DNA of 64,000 nucleotides, from positions 1 through 64,000 of the forward strand of contig CACYFZ010000002.1 of assembly GCA_902773835.1 (NCBI GenBank), given 5' to 3'. Shown here one piece after another: positions 18,039 to 27,634 of this stretch (its first letter is position 1; the number at the start of each line of letters is the position of its first letter). This DNA is from an uncultured Eubacteriales bacterium (lineage in GTDB: Bacteria > Bacillota > Clostridia > Peptostreptococcales > Anaerovoracaceae). The notes beneath the pieces were generated by a model that was not told where the DNA came from, did not search any database, and saw nothing but the letters and a program-made list of their open reading frames with translations. The position numbers and the translations under genes are program-made.

Positions 18039-19076
18039 TTAGTTGTTGTAGCCGTTTGGATTTTGGCTCTGCCAGTTCCAGGCGTCGCGACAGATTTCTT
18101 CGATGCCGCGCTTTGCCGCCCAGCCGAGTACTTTTTCAGCCTTTGTTGCATCAGACCAGGAGTCTTGGACGTCTCCGGCGCGACGCGGGCCTATCTCATA
18201 AGCCACTTCGTGTCCGCAAGCCTTTGAAAAGGCATTGACCATCTCCAGCACGCTGTAAGGAGTTCCGGTGCCGAGATTGAATATTTCGGTTCCGCTTCTG
18301 CCGGCTGCATACTCTGCAGCTGCAACATGGCCTTCGGCCAGATCCATTACATGTATGTAATCACGGCGGCAGGTTCCGTCCGGCGTGTCATAATCGTCAC
18401 CGAAAACGGTAAGCTTTTCACGTCGCCCCACTGCAACCTGTGATATATACGGCATCAGATTATTCGGAATTCCCTGAGGATCCTCCCCTATAAGGCCGCT
18501 CTCATGAGCGCCGACAGGATTGAAATATCTCAGCAATACGACCGAAAGGGGCTTCTTCCAGTCGCCGCCTTTTTCACTTGCCGTCTGTGCATCATCAAGC
18601 ATCTGCTCCTGCATCCACTTGGTCCATCCGTATGGATTGGTGCACATCCCCTTGCTCATCTCTTCTGTAAACGGGGGAGTGTGATCATCCCCGTATACGG
18701 TTGCTGAGCTGGAGAATACAATATTGGAAAGGCCGAGCTCTCTCATGCACTCAAGGAGCGTCAGCGTCGTGTCTATATTATTTCTGTAGTACTCAATAGG
18801 TTTTTCTATGGATTCTCCTACGGACTTAAGACCTGCAAAATGGATGATGCAGTCCGGCATCTCCTTCTTCAGAATTTCCATAGCCTTCTTCTTGTCGGCA
18901 ACGTCCGCCTCATAAAGATTGACAGACCGACCTGTGATTTTTTCCACCCTCTTTACTGCCTCATCAGAAGAATTGCTGTAGTCATCGACGACAGCTACAT
19001 CGTGCCCTGCCTCGATAAGGGACACTGCAGTATGAGAGCCTATATATCCGGCACCGCCGGTAAGTAAAATGTTCAT
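18039..19076 (-). CDS. galE: UDP-glucose 4-epimerase
   Basis: Interconverts UDP-glucose and UDP-galactose with bound NAD, supplying galactose for surface polysaccharide. 345 residues. The Rossmann motif is GGAGYIGSHT at the N-terminus; the catalytic Ser-Ser-Ala-Thr segment FSSSATVYGD and the YxxxK motif in PYGWTK are intact; NNLMPYISQVAVGRRE and GTCRRDYIHVMDLAEGH are typical of GalE. Convergent with dtd and divergent from the TIR gene. The polysaccharide genes at 42-47 kb are possible consumers. Confidence 0.95.
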   Translation of the reverse strand: MNILLTGGAGYIGSHTAVSLIEAGHDVAVVDDYSNSSDEAVKRVEKITGRSVNLYEADVADKKKAMEILKKEMPDCIIHFAGLKSVGESIEKPIEYYRNNIDTTLTLLECMRELGLSNIVFSSSATVYGDDHTPPFTEEMSKGMCTNPYGWTKWMQEQMLDDAQTASEKGGDWKKPLSVVLLRYFNPVGAHESGLIGEDPQGIPNNLMPYISQVAVGRREKLTVFGDDYDTPDGTCRRDYIHVMDLAEGHVAAAEYAAGRSGTEIFNLGTGTPYSVLEMVNAFSKACGHEVAYEIGPRRAGDVQDSWSDATKAEKVLGWAAKRGIEEICRDAWNWQSQNPNGYNN

Positions 19077-19158
19077 ATAAGAAACTCCTTATTTCCTGTT
19101 GATGATATCACAAAAGAAAATTGAAATAAAAGCCGAAAGAACTTAAAATGAAGGTGTT

Positions 19159-22100
19159 ATGGAGAATAAAAACGAGGGAAAAATTAAATATAACGCGTTT
19201 ATTTCTTACAATCACAATCCGAGGGATATAGAGGTGGCGAAGAACCTCCAGGCCAAGCTGGAGCGATATCGTGTGCCGAAGGGATTGAAGACTGCCAAGG
19301 GAGTGGACGATATCGAAAGAGTCTTTCTCGATGTAGGAGAGCTCGGAGTTGCAGCAGACCTGAATGATACCATCAAAGATGCTCTGGATAATACCGATCA
19401 TCTCATAGTGATAGCATCTCCTGAGTCCAGGGCGTCGCAGTGGTGCCATAAAGAAGTCGAGCACTTTCTGAAGACACATACAGCAGATCAGATTCTGACG
19501 GTTCTGACCGACGGAGAGCCTATAGACGTGCTTCCCGAGGAAGTAATGCATCAGAAGGTAGTATCAGAAGACGGAACAGTCACATACGTGGACAGAGAGC
19601 CTCTTTCCTGTGATTACAGAAACGGAATCAAAGAAGGAAACAAGAAAGAACTAGAGCGTTTGGTGGCCGGCATCATCGGCTGCAGATATGACGATCTCGT
19701 TCAGAGGCAGCGTCAGTATAAGATGAGACGCATGGCCATAGCTTTCTCTGCACTGACAGCAGTTATGGTAGTTGCTCTTTCCTACTTTATTTGGAGCAAC
19801 CGAACCATCGCTAAGAACTACAACAACAGCCTTAAGGAGCAGTCGCGCTCCATTGCTTTACAGTCCGAAAATGCCATGAGCGGCGGAGATAAGGTAGGGG
19901 CGATAAAGTATGCCCTGAAAGCCCTTCCGAGCGAAGGGGATGAAAGACCTGTCGTCGCGGAGGCCGTCCATGCACTTTCGAGAGCAACGGAAGCTTATCA
20001 GCCTCAAACAGACGGTATAGAAGCGACAAGGGAACTTCTCTCCGATAAATCTCTTTATAACATAGAGGTAACAGATGAAGAAGACAGAGATGTTTTAGCA
20101 GCAACCACATATAAGGGAGACATTTATATAATCGACACAAAAAACGGCGAACACTTGGCCGAGGATTATCTTAAAGAGCTTGCAAAGGATGACGAATACG
20201 GAGGAGTCTGTCTGCTGCCCGGCGATTCCGAGGCTGTTGTCATACAGTATAAAAAGCTAACAGCCCTCAATTATGTTGACGGAAAAGAGCTTTGGAGCAT
20301 TCAGAGCAAGAAGGATGACAGCTTCACGCCGAGCGCATCCGAATTCGGAAAAGAAAAGCTGCTTGTGACGGGAAGCCATTATGACGAAGAAGTAAGCGCT
20401 TCGGAAGTAGCTACTTGTATAGATCTGAACAGCGGAAAGGTCGAATTCGAAGCGACAATCCCGAATAAAAAAGGAAAAAGTCCATATGTCAGGACGATTG
20501 AAGTATCTCCTGACGACAGTATGGCTGCGATGATATGCGAATACTATATCGATAATAAGATGGAATTCTCTTTATTTGGGCTGGATTTAAAAACAGGAAA
20601 AATAAAAGAGATAAGCACGGACGGAATCGCCGAGTTCGATGATCTCGCGTTTACTGAAAGCGGCAGACTCGTAGTCTGCGGAGTAAAGGAGGAGAGAGAT
20701 GTCTCACTTACTCAGGTGGAGGACAGACTGTATGATGCAGGGGGAACAGCAAGGCATCAGTCCATAACATCCACTAAAACCGTTGCCCTAAGATGTCTTG
20801 ATGAAAAAGCCGAAAACGAGCTGTGGAGATCAGATTATAAAGAGACTTTCAGCGGTTACTCCGAGATCGAAAGATACAGGAGATTCAGTAAGGATAAGGT
20901 AATCGTAGTGAGCGGAAGCAAGCTCCGCGAGTTCGATGAAGACGGAAAAGAAAATGTAAAAATGGAGGCGCAGTCCAGGATAAAATACGCCTACAGGATG
21001 ACGGACGGCAACGGAATAAATGCCATGCTGGAAGACGGCGGAGCTGCCACATATACAGACGGCAATAATTACGTACACATTTTCAGTAACTTCTTCCACG
21101 ATTCAATAGTTCTATGCGAGAAGCTGGATAACCGATACTATCTTGTCTGCTATGATGAAGACGGCGGAGGAAATTTCAGGATTCTGAAATATGTAGCAAC
21201 CACTACCGGAGACAAGAAGTGGGAGCCGTATGAGAAGACGGAAGATCTCATGATTATGAGCGAAGACGTGGCTCCGTATGAAGATTCCTTTATACAGGCA
21301 ATTGAAGAGAACGGAACAAAGTATATCGAAAGGATAGAAGCCCTCAGCGGTAAAAGCCTCTGGAAGACTGAAATCGACAAAACGAAAGTTCTGTATAATA
21401 TCAACGACATAATCGACCCCGTCAATGATCGAATAATAGTAGGAATATCAGAAGAAACTGACTATACAAACAATAAAACGAAAATCAGTATTAACAGTAT
21501 TGAGCTGAAGGACGGAGAGCCGGAGACAATCGATATATATACTGAAACCCCCGGCTTCCTGCACTACGTTGAAGGGATCACGGATGACGGACGAATAGTC
21601 CTGAGCTTCAGCGACTACGAGTCCGGAAAAGGAAGTCTGGGCTTTGTTGATACTGAAAACAAGAGTATTGATACTGCTGTTTTGGAGGACGCAAGAGACG
21701 ACAGCTCCAGTGATAAAAAACACTATGACAGAGCTCATGATATGTTCTTTACGGCATATGAGGATTGCATAAGCGCATATAAAACAGACGGTAGTCTTAT
21801 ATATCAAATAAAAGATATGCCTTATAAAGTAAAGGCAGTACATGGAGGCTATGATGATATTCTCTATGTATTGGGAGACTCGGCAGCCTCTTCTGAGGAA
21901 GGCGGAAGACTGAAACTCTATCGCTATGATATAAACAGCGGAAAAGAAAGCGACAACGGCGTCGCTCTTGATGAGAGCCTTATCAGCGGCAGTCTCAACT
22001 ATATTTTCAGCGGCATTGAAATTACAGATCTCAGCGATGATGAGTATCTGCTCAGAATAGCAGATAACGGAATGATAATTGATAAGGAAAGCGGCTTGTC

Positions 22101-22227
22101 CAGAGCAGATCTTTCAGAGATGAAGGCATATAACGAAAATGTAAAACAATTCTATGTCGGAGGCGGTCACGCACCATACAGAAGCGTACCGGAGTTAATA
22201 AAAGAAGCTGAAGACATGATATCTTAA
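19159..22227 (+). CDS. TIR-domain transmembrane protein with C-terminal beta-propeller
   Basis: 1022 residues in three parts. Residues 9-185 form a TIR/TIR_2 domain: YNAFISYNHNPRDIEVAK, IASPESRASQWCHKEVEHF, in which Glu99 is at the position of the catalytic Glu of NAD-cleaving TIRs. A single membrane segment lies at about 192-213. The remaining 800 residues look like repeated WD40/PQQ-type propeller blades (recurrent DGKELWSI, SGKSLWKTE, SGKESDN patterns). The propeller would be outside the cell and the TIR inside. Start ATG follows GAAGG. A two-component system follows 74 bases downstream. Role unknown; signalling or defence are both possible. Confidence 0.88.
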   Translation: MENKNEGKIKYNAFISYNHNPRDIEVAKNLQAKLERYRVPKGLKTAKGVDDIERVFLDVGELGVAADLNDTIKDALDNTDHLIVIASPESRASQWCHKEVEHFLKTHTADQILTVLTDGEPIDVLPEEVMHQKVVSEDGTVTYVDREPLSCDYRNGIKEGNKKELERLVAGIIGCRYDDLVQRQRQYKMRRMAIAFSALTAVMVVALSYFIWSNRTIAKNYNNSLKEQSRSIALQSENAMSGGDKVGAIKYALKALPSEGDERPVVAEAVHALSRATEAYQPQTDGIEATRELLSDKSLYNIEVTDEEDRDVLAATTYKGDIYIIDTKNGEHLAEDYLKELAKDDEYGGVCLLPGDSEAVVIQYKKLTALNYVDGKELWSIQSKKDDSFTPSASEFGKEKLLVTGSHYDEEVSASEVATCIDLNSGKVEFEATIPNKKGKSPYVRTIEVSPDDSMAAMICEYYIDNKMEFSLFGLDLKTGKIKEISTDGIAEFDDLAFTESGRLVVCGVKEERDVSLTQVEDRLYDAGGTARHQSITSTKTVALRCLDEKAENELWRSDYKETFSGYSEIERYRRFSKDKVIVVSGSKLREFDEDGKENVKMEAQSRIKYAYRMTDGNGINAMLEDGGAATYTDGNNYVHIFSNFFHDSIVLCEKLDNRYYLVCYDEDGGGNFRILKYVATTTGDKKWEPYEKTEDLMIMSEDVAPYEDSFIQAIEENGTKYIERIEALSGKSLWKTEIDKTKVLYNINDIIDPVNDRIIVGISEETDYTNNKTKISINSIELKDGEPETIDIYTETPGFLHYVEGITDDGRIVLSFSDYESGKGSLGFVDTENKSIDTAVLEDARDDSSSDKKHYDRAHDMFFTAYEDCISAYKTDGSLIYQIKDMPYKVKAVHGGYDDILYVLGDSAASSEEGGRLKLYRYDINSGKESDNGVALDESLISGSLNYIFSGIEITDLSDDEYLLRIADNGMIIDKESGLSRADLSEMKAYNENVKQFYVGGGHAPYRSVPELIKEAEDMIS

Positions 22228-22247
22228 TAAAGAATTAATAAGCAAAA

Positions 22248-22256
22248 TGATATAAT
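22248..22256 (+). promoter_or_regulatory. Possible extended -10 promoter of the two-component system
   Basis: TGATATAAT (TATAAT at 22251-22256 with TGn before it), 46 bases before the response-regulator start. No good -35. Confidence 0.4.
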
Positions 22257-22301
22257 CATCCGTAGATTTACTAAAAAGTGAAGGAGAAGGAAGGGAATAT
22301 T

Positions 22302-22979
22302 ATGAGACTTCTGGTAGTTGAAGATCAGAAAGATCTAAACGACATAATCGTAAGAAAACTCGAAAGAGAAGGATATGCAGTAGATACCTGCTACGACGGA
22401 AATGATGCGCTGGATTTCATTAATAATACGGAATATGACGGAATAGTACTGGATATATTACTGCCGGGCATCACAGGACTCGGAATTCTCTCGGAAATGA
22501 GAGGAAAAGGAAACTCCACACCGGTACTTCTTCTTACCGCTCTCGGTGATGTTGATGACAGAGTGGCAGGACTTGATGCGGGGGCGGATGACTATCTCGT
22601 AAAGCCATTCGACTTTGAAGAACTCCTGGCCAGAATACGTTCACTCACCAGACGTGGCGGTTCACACACCAGCAGCGTTATGGAGCATAAGGGTATAAGC
22701 ATGGATACAGCTTCACACACCGTAACGCGCGAGGGAGAAGTTCTGGATCTCACAGCCAAGGAATATAACATCCTTGAATACCTCATGCATAACGTAGGAA
22801 GGGTAATCTCCAGAGACAACCTCTCGTCACACGTATGGAATTACAACTATGACGGAGGGTCCAATGTTATAGACGTTTACGTACACCACCTTCGTAAAAA
22901 ATTGGAAAACGGAGAAGACGGTAAAAAGTACGACAGAGTCATAGAAACAGTTAAAGGTACGGGATATATAATAAGATAA
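22302..22979 (+). CDS. OmpR/PhoB-family response regulator
   Basis: 225 residues. The receiver domain has Asp8, phospho-acceptor Asp51 (IVLDILLPG), Thr79 and Lys101 (LVKPFDF). The winged-helix output domain ends in NVIDVYVHHLRKKLE and IETVKGTGYIIR. The track of in-frame sequence begins eight codons earlier, but the ATG at 22302 with AAGGAAGGG upstream gives the normal N-terminus MRLLVVED. Paired with the kinase 14 bases downstream. OmpR-type regulators bind direct repeats of 10-11 bp, and such repeats precede several envelope genes here; whether this protein is the binder is inference. Confidence 0.95.
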   Translation: MRLLVVEDQKDLNDIIVRKLEREGYAVDTCYDGNDALDFINNTEYDGIVLDILLPGITGLGILSEMRGKGNSTPVLLLTALGDVDDRVAGLDAGADDYLVKPFDFEELLARIRSLTRRGGSHTSSVMEHKGISMDTASHTVTREGEVLDLTAKEYNILEYLMHNVGRVISRDNLSSHVWNYNYDGGSNVIDVYVHHLRKKLENGEDGKKYDRVIETVKGTGYIIR

Positions 22980-22993
22980 GCTGACACATAAAA

Positions 22994-24130
22994 GTGAAGG
23001 TAAGCGATAACAAGCAATTAAATACTCCGCAGAGAGAGAAAGAAGCCCCGAAAGAAAAAACTTCGGGGCTCAGCAATACGGCAAGAATCACTATATGGTA
23101 TACGGTGTTTCTTGTTCTTATTTCTGCATCTTTATCGGGAGCCATACTGCTCTTGCACAATGCGAGAGGGTCTCTGGATGTAGATGCGGAGATGAAATTC
23201 TTTGCTATCCTTCTTCCGTTTATTATCTTGCTCGCTGCACTCGGCGGCTATCTCATCACTCGACAGGCGTTCGCTCCGGTAAGAAAAATCATCGAGACAA
23301 CGGATGAGATTACCAAGGACGGAGATCTAAGCAGAAGGATTCCTCTCGGAAAGACAAGAGATGAAATCTATGATCTCGGCAAATCCTTTAACGGGATGTT
23401 CGACAGAGTTGAAGAATTGGTAAACAGAGAGAAGCAGTTCACATCCGACGCATCGCACGAACTGAGAACCCCTATAGCAATTATTCAGTCGCAGAGTGAA
23501 TATGCTATGGAAGATCATGAATACGCACCGCAGGCAGCCGGAGTAATAAACAGAGAGGCCCGCAGAATGAGCTCTCTTCTTACCAACCTTCTCATGATTT
23601 CACGAAGCGACTCCGGTCGCATGATGCCTGAAGTAGGCCCTACGGATGCGGCAGAACTGATATACGGAATTGCCCACGTAAAAGAAGGCGTGGCGAAAGA
23701 CCTCGGTGTAAAGATTGAAGTGGATCTTCCTGAGGAGCTAGATATAATTACAGACGATGAAATACTGGCTCGTGTGGTTATTAACCTCGTGGATAATGCC
23801 CTTAAATACGGCAAGCACCCGGACGGCCGAATAAAAATCAGCGGAGGTTTGGAAGGACCGGACTTTGTTTTCACTGTATCTGATGACGGAAACGGCGTTA
23901 AGGAAGAAGATAAAGAACGTATTTGGGAGAGGTTCTATCAGGCGGATTCATCCCGTACGGGAGGTCAGTCAGCAGGACTTGGTCTTTCCATAGTTCAGTC
24001 CCTTGTAAAGGCCCTTGGCGGAAGGGCAATGCTACTGAATAAGGAAGAGTCCGAACTGGGCGGAGCCACTTTCGAAATACGAATTCCGGCGGACGGAAGG
24101 CTTCCGGCGCAGGCTGCTAAAACTAAATAA
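22994..24130 (+). CDS. Sensor histidine kinase (HAMP, HisKA, HATPase)
   Basis: 378 residues with a GTG start; no in-frame ATG lies upstream of the first membrane segment. Two membrane segments (about 33-55 and 68-88) enclose only a very short external loop, so the signal is probably sensed within the membrane or through a partner. A HAMP linker is followed by the H-box with His155 (SDASHELRTPIAII), N-box VVINLVDNALKYG, G1 VSDDGNGV and G2 GLGLSIVQSL. Partner of the preceding response regulator. Confidence 0.93.
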   Translation: MKVSDNKQLNTPQREKEAPKEKTSGLSNTARITIWYTVFLVLISASLSGAILLLHNARGSLDVDAEMKFFAILLPFIILLAALGGYLITRQAFAPVRKIIETTDEITKDGDLSRRIPLGKTRDEIYDLGKSFNGMFDRVEELVNREKQFTSDASHELRTPIAIIQSQSEYAMEDHEYAPQAAGVINREARRMSSLLTNLLMISRSDSGRMMPEVGPTDAAELIYGIAHVKEGVAKDLGVKIEVDLPEELDIITDDEILARVVINLVDNALKYGKHPDGRIKISGGLEGPDFVFTVSDDGNGVKEEDKERIWERFYQADSSRTGGQSAGLGLSIVQSLVKALGGRAMLLNKEESELGGATFEIRIPADGRLPAQAAKTK

Positions 24131-24139
24131 TATATTAAT

Positions 24140-24270
24140 ACCCACTTAATTACATATTAATGGAAAATCGGTATACTCAAAGAGAACTACAGATAAAGTT
24201 TACATCAACCTTCACTACTGAGAGCCCCGATGACCGCAAGTCACCGGGACTTTCGCTTAGTGGGTTTTTT
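24140..24270 (+). promoter_or_regulatory. Possible structured RNA element ending in a terminator
   Basis: ACCCACT (24140-24146) can pair with AGTGGGT (24259-24265), which is followed by a T-run. In between is a hairpin CCCG-A-TGAC/GTCA-C-CGGG (24226-24248) with loop CGCAA. It overlaps the first 34 codons of the following gene. No known riboswitch consensus was recognised; it may simply be the terminator of the two-component operon. Confidence 0.35.
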
Positions 24271-25338
24271 ATTTTTGCATTAATAACAATTACACTGATT
24301 CTATTCAGCAACACTCTCGTGTATGCCGAAGACGAGGAAACGGACAACAATCTGTATGTTCAGGTGCATGTAGACTATGACAAAGCCTACGATGTGCTGG
24401 ACAGAATAAATGCGGAGAGAAGTAAGCGGGGTATAAGAACACTCCCCATGGACCAGACTCTGATGGATGCAGCTTATGTGCGTGCGGCAGAGACCATCGT
24501 ATACTTCGAGCATGCGAGACCTAACGGTATGGTGTGGCATTCGGTCGACGACAAAGTGACAGGAGAGAATCTCGGAATGGGAACCGGCAGTGCTGCTGAG
24601 ATAATGAAACTCTGGATGGAATCGCCGGGACACAAAGAAAACATTCTGAGATCCGAATTCGCCAGCGTCGGAGTAGCCTGCATAGAATACAGAGATATAC
24701 ACTATTGGGTGCAGCTGTTCGGGGATACCGGCTCAGAAGGGGCCGAGAGACCTCAGAATGAGACCAAATCGCTGCCGCTTGATCTTCCGAGAGAAGAAGA
24801 CGGCGGAGACTTCGCCTACGACTACAGCATAACGGTAAACGGTATGGCAGAAGACGTGGCGGAAGCAGATGATGGCGAGGACTACAGCCTGGGCCTTCGT
24901 GCAGAAAATATATATTTTGATCCGTCCAAGCTCAATTGGAAAATTGACGATGAAGATATCGCTGAGATAGATAAAAACGGAATTCTCAGCATAAAAGAAA
25001 AAGGAGAGACTGAAATCACTGCTCTCTCCGGGAGCATAGAAAGAGCTTCCGTTTCCATAGACTCCAGGGAGAATGTGAAAGATCTCTATATAATGGACAA
25101 GTTTAATTTCTCGGAGAATATAAGCCCGAGAAATCGAATTGACGGCGAATCCCCAAGGCCGGATCTCATAGTCCTCAGCAATGAAGGTCTTTTAGCAGAA
25201 GGAACAGACTATATAATTTCATATAAAGATGCAAACGAAGACGGAGAAGCCACCGCTGAAATAATAGGAGTGGGCGGATATAAAGGCATGGTAATTAAGA
25301 ATTATACTGTATCGGAATTCTCTGCATCAGAACAATAG
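24160..25338 (+). CDS. Secreted CAP/SCP-domain protein with Ig-like C-terminus
   Basis: 392 residues. An unusually long N-region (34 residues) precedes a signal-type hydrophobic segment (about 35-55, ending VYAED). The CAP domain (about 72-190) shows LDRINAERSKRG, FEHARPNG, GENLGMGTGSA, MESPGHKENILRSEFASVGV and the closing HYWVQLFGD. The C-terminal 190 residues form a BIG_2-like part and an extra beta domain. The ATG at 24160 has no ribosome site and lies in a potential RNA structure, so the true start is uncertain. Possibly co-transcribed with the kinase gene 30 bases upstream. Confidence 0.85.
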   Translation: MENRYTQRELQIKFTSTFTTESPDDRKSPGLSLSGFFIFALITITLILFSNTLVYAEDEETDNNLYVQVHVDYDKAYDVLDRINAERSKRGIRTLPMDQTLMDAAYVRAAETIVYFEHARPNGMVWHSVDDKVTGENLGMGTGSAAEIMKLWMESPGHKENILRSEFASVGVACIEYRDIHYWVQLFGDTGSEGAERPQNETKSLPLDLPREEDGGDFAYDYSITVNGMAEDVAEADDGEDYSLGLRAENIYFDPSKLNWKIDDEDIAEIDKNGILSIKEKGETEITALSGSIERASVSIDSRENVKDLYIMDKFNFSENISPRNRIDGESPRPDLIVLSNEGLLAEGTDYIISYKDANEDGEATAEIIGVGGYKGMVIKNYTVSEFSASEQ

Positions 25339-25353
25339 AGAAGAGATTGGTGT

Positions 25354-25404
25354 TACCACGGAACCACAATTGTAAACCCTGCAATTACAAGGAGTTCTGT
25401 GGTA
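25354..25404 (+). terminator. Long hairpin after the CAP gene
   Basis: Outer stem TACCACGGAAC/GTTCTGTGGTA (25354-25364/25394-25404, one G-U) and inner stem TTGTAA/TTACAA. Followed only by TTATTATT, so a weak terminator or a regulator site. Confidence 0.5.
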
Positions 25405-25410
25405 TTATTA

Positions 25411-25440
25411 TTGTGGAAGAAATCGTTTTTGGTATATAAT
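25411..25440 (+). promoter_or_regulatory. Promoter of the MoxR operon
   Basis: TTGTGG (25411-25416), 18-bp spacer, TATAAT (25435-25440), 41 bases before the MoxR start codon. Confidence 0.6.
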
Positions 25441-25480
25441 ATAACGGTTGAGTAAACACTTTATATAAAGGAGAAAAACA

Positions 25481-26446
25481 TTGGAAGAAAAAACACTGCG
25501 CGCCATAAATGCGGCCACTGAAGCTATCACTGAAGAAATGCACAAAGTGATAATCGGTAAAGATGATGTAATCAAGAAAGTTCTGATGAGTGTACTGGCC
25601 GGCGGACATATTCTGCTGGATGACGTACCGGGAGTCGGTAAAACTTCTATCGCCGTAGCTCTCGGAAAGACTCTGGGTATGAATTACAACAGAATCCAGT
25701 TCACACCGGACGTACTTCCGTCGGATATCGTTGGATTCTCCATCTTCAACAGAGACAGCGAGAACCTCGTATACGTGCCGGGAATTATTAACGACACCAA
25801 CCTTCTTCTGGCGGATGAGATCAACCGTACATCCTCGAGAACACAGGCTGCATTGCTCGAAGCAATGGAAGAAAAACAGGTAACCGTAGACGGTAATACA
25901 TACCAGCTTCCTGATCCGTTTATAGTAATCGCGACTCAGAACCAGGTAGGAACTGCAGGCACACAGGTGCTTCCGCACGCACAGATGGACAGATTCCTTA
26001 CCAGACTTTCCATCGGTTACCCTGACAAGATGAGTGAAAAAGCCATCATCCACGGTCGCCAGGTAGAAGATCCGTTCGCAGCTGTAGGAAAGATCGCCAG
26101 CAAAGACGTAGTTAAGTCAATGCAGGAGATCACCCTGAAAGTGACAATGAAGGATGAGATCGTAACATATATTACGGACCTCGTGGAAGCATCCAGAAAC
26201 AATAATATGATAGAGCTCGGTATCTCCCCTCGTGGTGCCATCGCAGTCAGCCATATGGCCAAGGCATGTGCACTCATGAACGGAAGAGATTACGTAACAG
26301 AAGAGGACGTAAGAGAGATCTTCATAGACGTATGCGCTCACAGAATTCTGCTCACACAGAAGGCCAGAGCAGGCAACGTATCCGCTAAGGACGTTCTGGA
26401 GCAGATCATGGAAAGCGCCAGAGCACCATACAGCGTAGAGCAGTAA
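25481..26446 (+). CDS. MoxR-family AAA+ ATPase
   Basis: 321 residues. Walker A is DDVPGVGKTSIA, Walker B LLLADEINRTSSRTQAALLEAM, and the sensor region ATQNQVGTAG...LPHAQMDRFL is complete. Starts with TTG, preceded by AAAGGAG at the right distance. MoxR ATPases act as chaperones that help mature or insert partner proteins, usually together with a DUF58 protein, which is the next gene (20 bases). First gene of a four-gene operon. Confidence 0.95.
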   Translation: MEEKTLRAINAATEAITEEMHKVIIGKDDVIKKVLMSVLAGGHILLDDVPGVGKTSIAVALGKTLGMNYNRIQFTPDVLPSDIVGFSIFNRDSENLVYVPGIINDTNLLLADEINRTSSRTQAALLEAMEEKQVTVDGNTYQLPDPFIVIATQNQVGTAGTQVLPHAQMDRFLTRLSIGYPDKMSEKAIIHGRQVEDPFAAVGKIASKDVVKSMQEITLKVTMKDEIVTYITDLVEASRNNNMIELGISPRGAIAVSHMAKACALMNGRDYVTEEDVREIFIDVCAHRILLTQKARAGNVSAKDVLEQIMESARAPYSVEQ

Positions 26447-26466
26447 AGAAACAGGCGGCATAACGA

Positions 26467-27606
26467 ATGATAAAAAGACGTATCGCATGTATTTTGCTAA
26501 TACTGTCTGCGTTCATACTGTACTTCTTCGCTAATGACACAGTGACCTTAGCTCTCCTACTGGCCCTTATAGTCATGCCGGCTGCGTCCATCGGACTACT
26601 GGCTCTTTCGGGGAAGGAGTTGAAACTAAACCTTACGGATTCGGACATAGTGACGGAAAAACCGGTCATGAAACTGACCCTGGAAAATCCGGGATTGGTA
26701 CCGGTGGCACTTACGGAACTTGAAGTTAACTGTGAAAATTTAAGAACAGGTGAAACAGACAGCACGACCATACAATTATCTCCGGGACCGAAGAGCAAAA
26801 AGGAGATGGATTTTGAAGTGCAGTCAGGACACGCAGGTAGATATAAGATCAGCGTATCCAACGCCGTTATTATGGATCCTCTGATGCTATGGAGCAAGGA
26901 AGTCCGGTGCGACGGCACTAAATACATAACCGTAATGCCGGAGCTCTACGAAATGCATATGAGCTATGCAACGGACGCGGCACTTCTGGAAAACAACAGA
27001 GTATCTGATGCCAGAAGAGGAGAAGATCCGGGAGATGTACGCGGCATCAGAGAATATGTAGCGGGAGACCCCGTAAGGAACATCCACTGGAAACTTTCGG
27101 AAAAGGTGGACAAGCTCCTCGTTAAAGAACTCGGGACTCCTATCGCAGAGCAGTTCCTCGTAATTCTCGGAAACTCCGGGGATAAGAGCAACGACCCTGA
27201 GGCACTAGAAGCCATAGCATCTGTATTCGCATCACTTATTGAGACTTTGAGGCAGGATCACGTAAGCCTGACCATAGCTTGGAGTGATGCACTCACCGGA
27301 CGCGCAGTAATAAAGAAGATAAATGATGAGGAAGATCTCAAGACAGCAGCAGATGAATACCTCGCTGCTCCTGCTTCTGCACAGGGAGCATTTGCCAACA
27401 TAGACAGAGACCTCGCAGATGAGAAGTATCCTCACATAATAATTGTAGGCGGAAAGATACCGACAGGCCTGGAGGCCATCGCCAACGGAAGTAACGTAAC
27501 AGTCCTTTTAAACGGCAGCTCCGGAAGCGCTACAGAGAACAACGTGAAGTTAATAGGTTTCGAGAACAAAACCTTTGTTGAAGATCTCGCAGGTATGGTT
27601 GTATAG
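26467..27606 (+). CDS. DUF58-domain membrane protein
   Basis: 379 residues. Two membrane segments at the N-terminus (about 6-48), an Ig-like beta region (50-130), then the DUF58 core with RRGEDPGDVRGIREYVAGDP and RNIHWKLSEKVDKLLVKE. The C-terminal part resembles a von Willebrand A fold. DUF58 proteins are the regular partner of MoxR ATPases and often precede a transglutaminase-like membrane protein. Membrane-bound, cytoplasm-facing DUF58 domain inferred. Confidence 0.92.
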   Translation: MIKRRIACILLILSAFILYFFANDTVTLALLLALIVMPAASIGLLALSGKELKLNLTDSDIVTEKPVMKLTLENPGLVPVALTELEVNCENLRTGETDSTTIQLSPGPKSKKEMDFEVQSGHAGRYKISVSNAVIMDPLMLWSKEVRCDGTKYITVMPELYEMHMSYATDAALLENNRVSDARRGEDPGDVRGIREYVAGDPVRNIHWKLSEKVDKLLVKELGTPIAEQFLVILGNSGDKSNDPEALEAIASVFASLIETLRQDHVSLTIAWSDALTGRAVIKKINDEEDLKTAADEYLAAPASAQGAFANIDRDLADEKYPHIIIVGGKIPTGLEAIANGSNVTVLLNGSSGSATENNVKLIGFENKTFVEDLAGMVV

Positions 27607-27634
27607 AACCTGCAAGATAAGATAGTAAACTTTT

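Noticed and set aside
24140..24270. Known riboswitch classes (TPP, SAM, c-di-GMP, glycine, fluoride, guanidine) at the CAP gene leader
   Set aside because: None of the conserved core sequences I remember for these classes is present; only base-pairing potential is seen.
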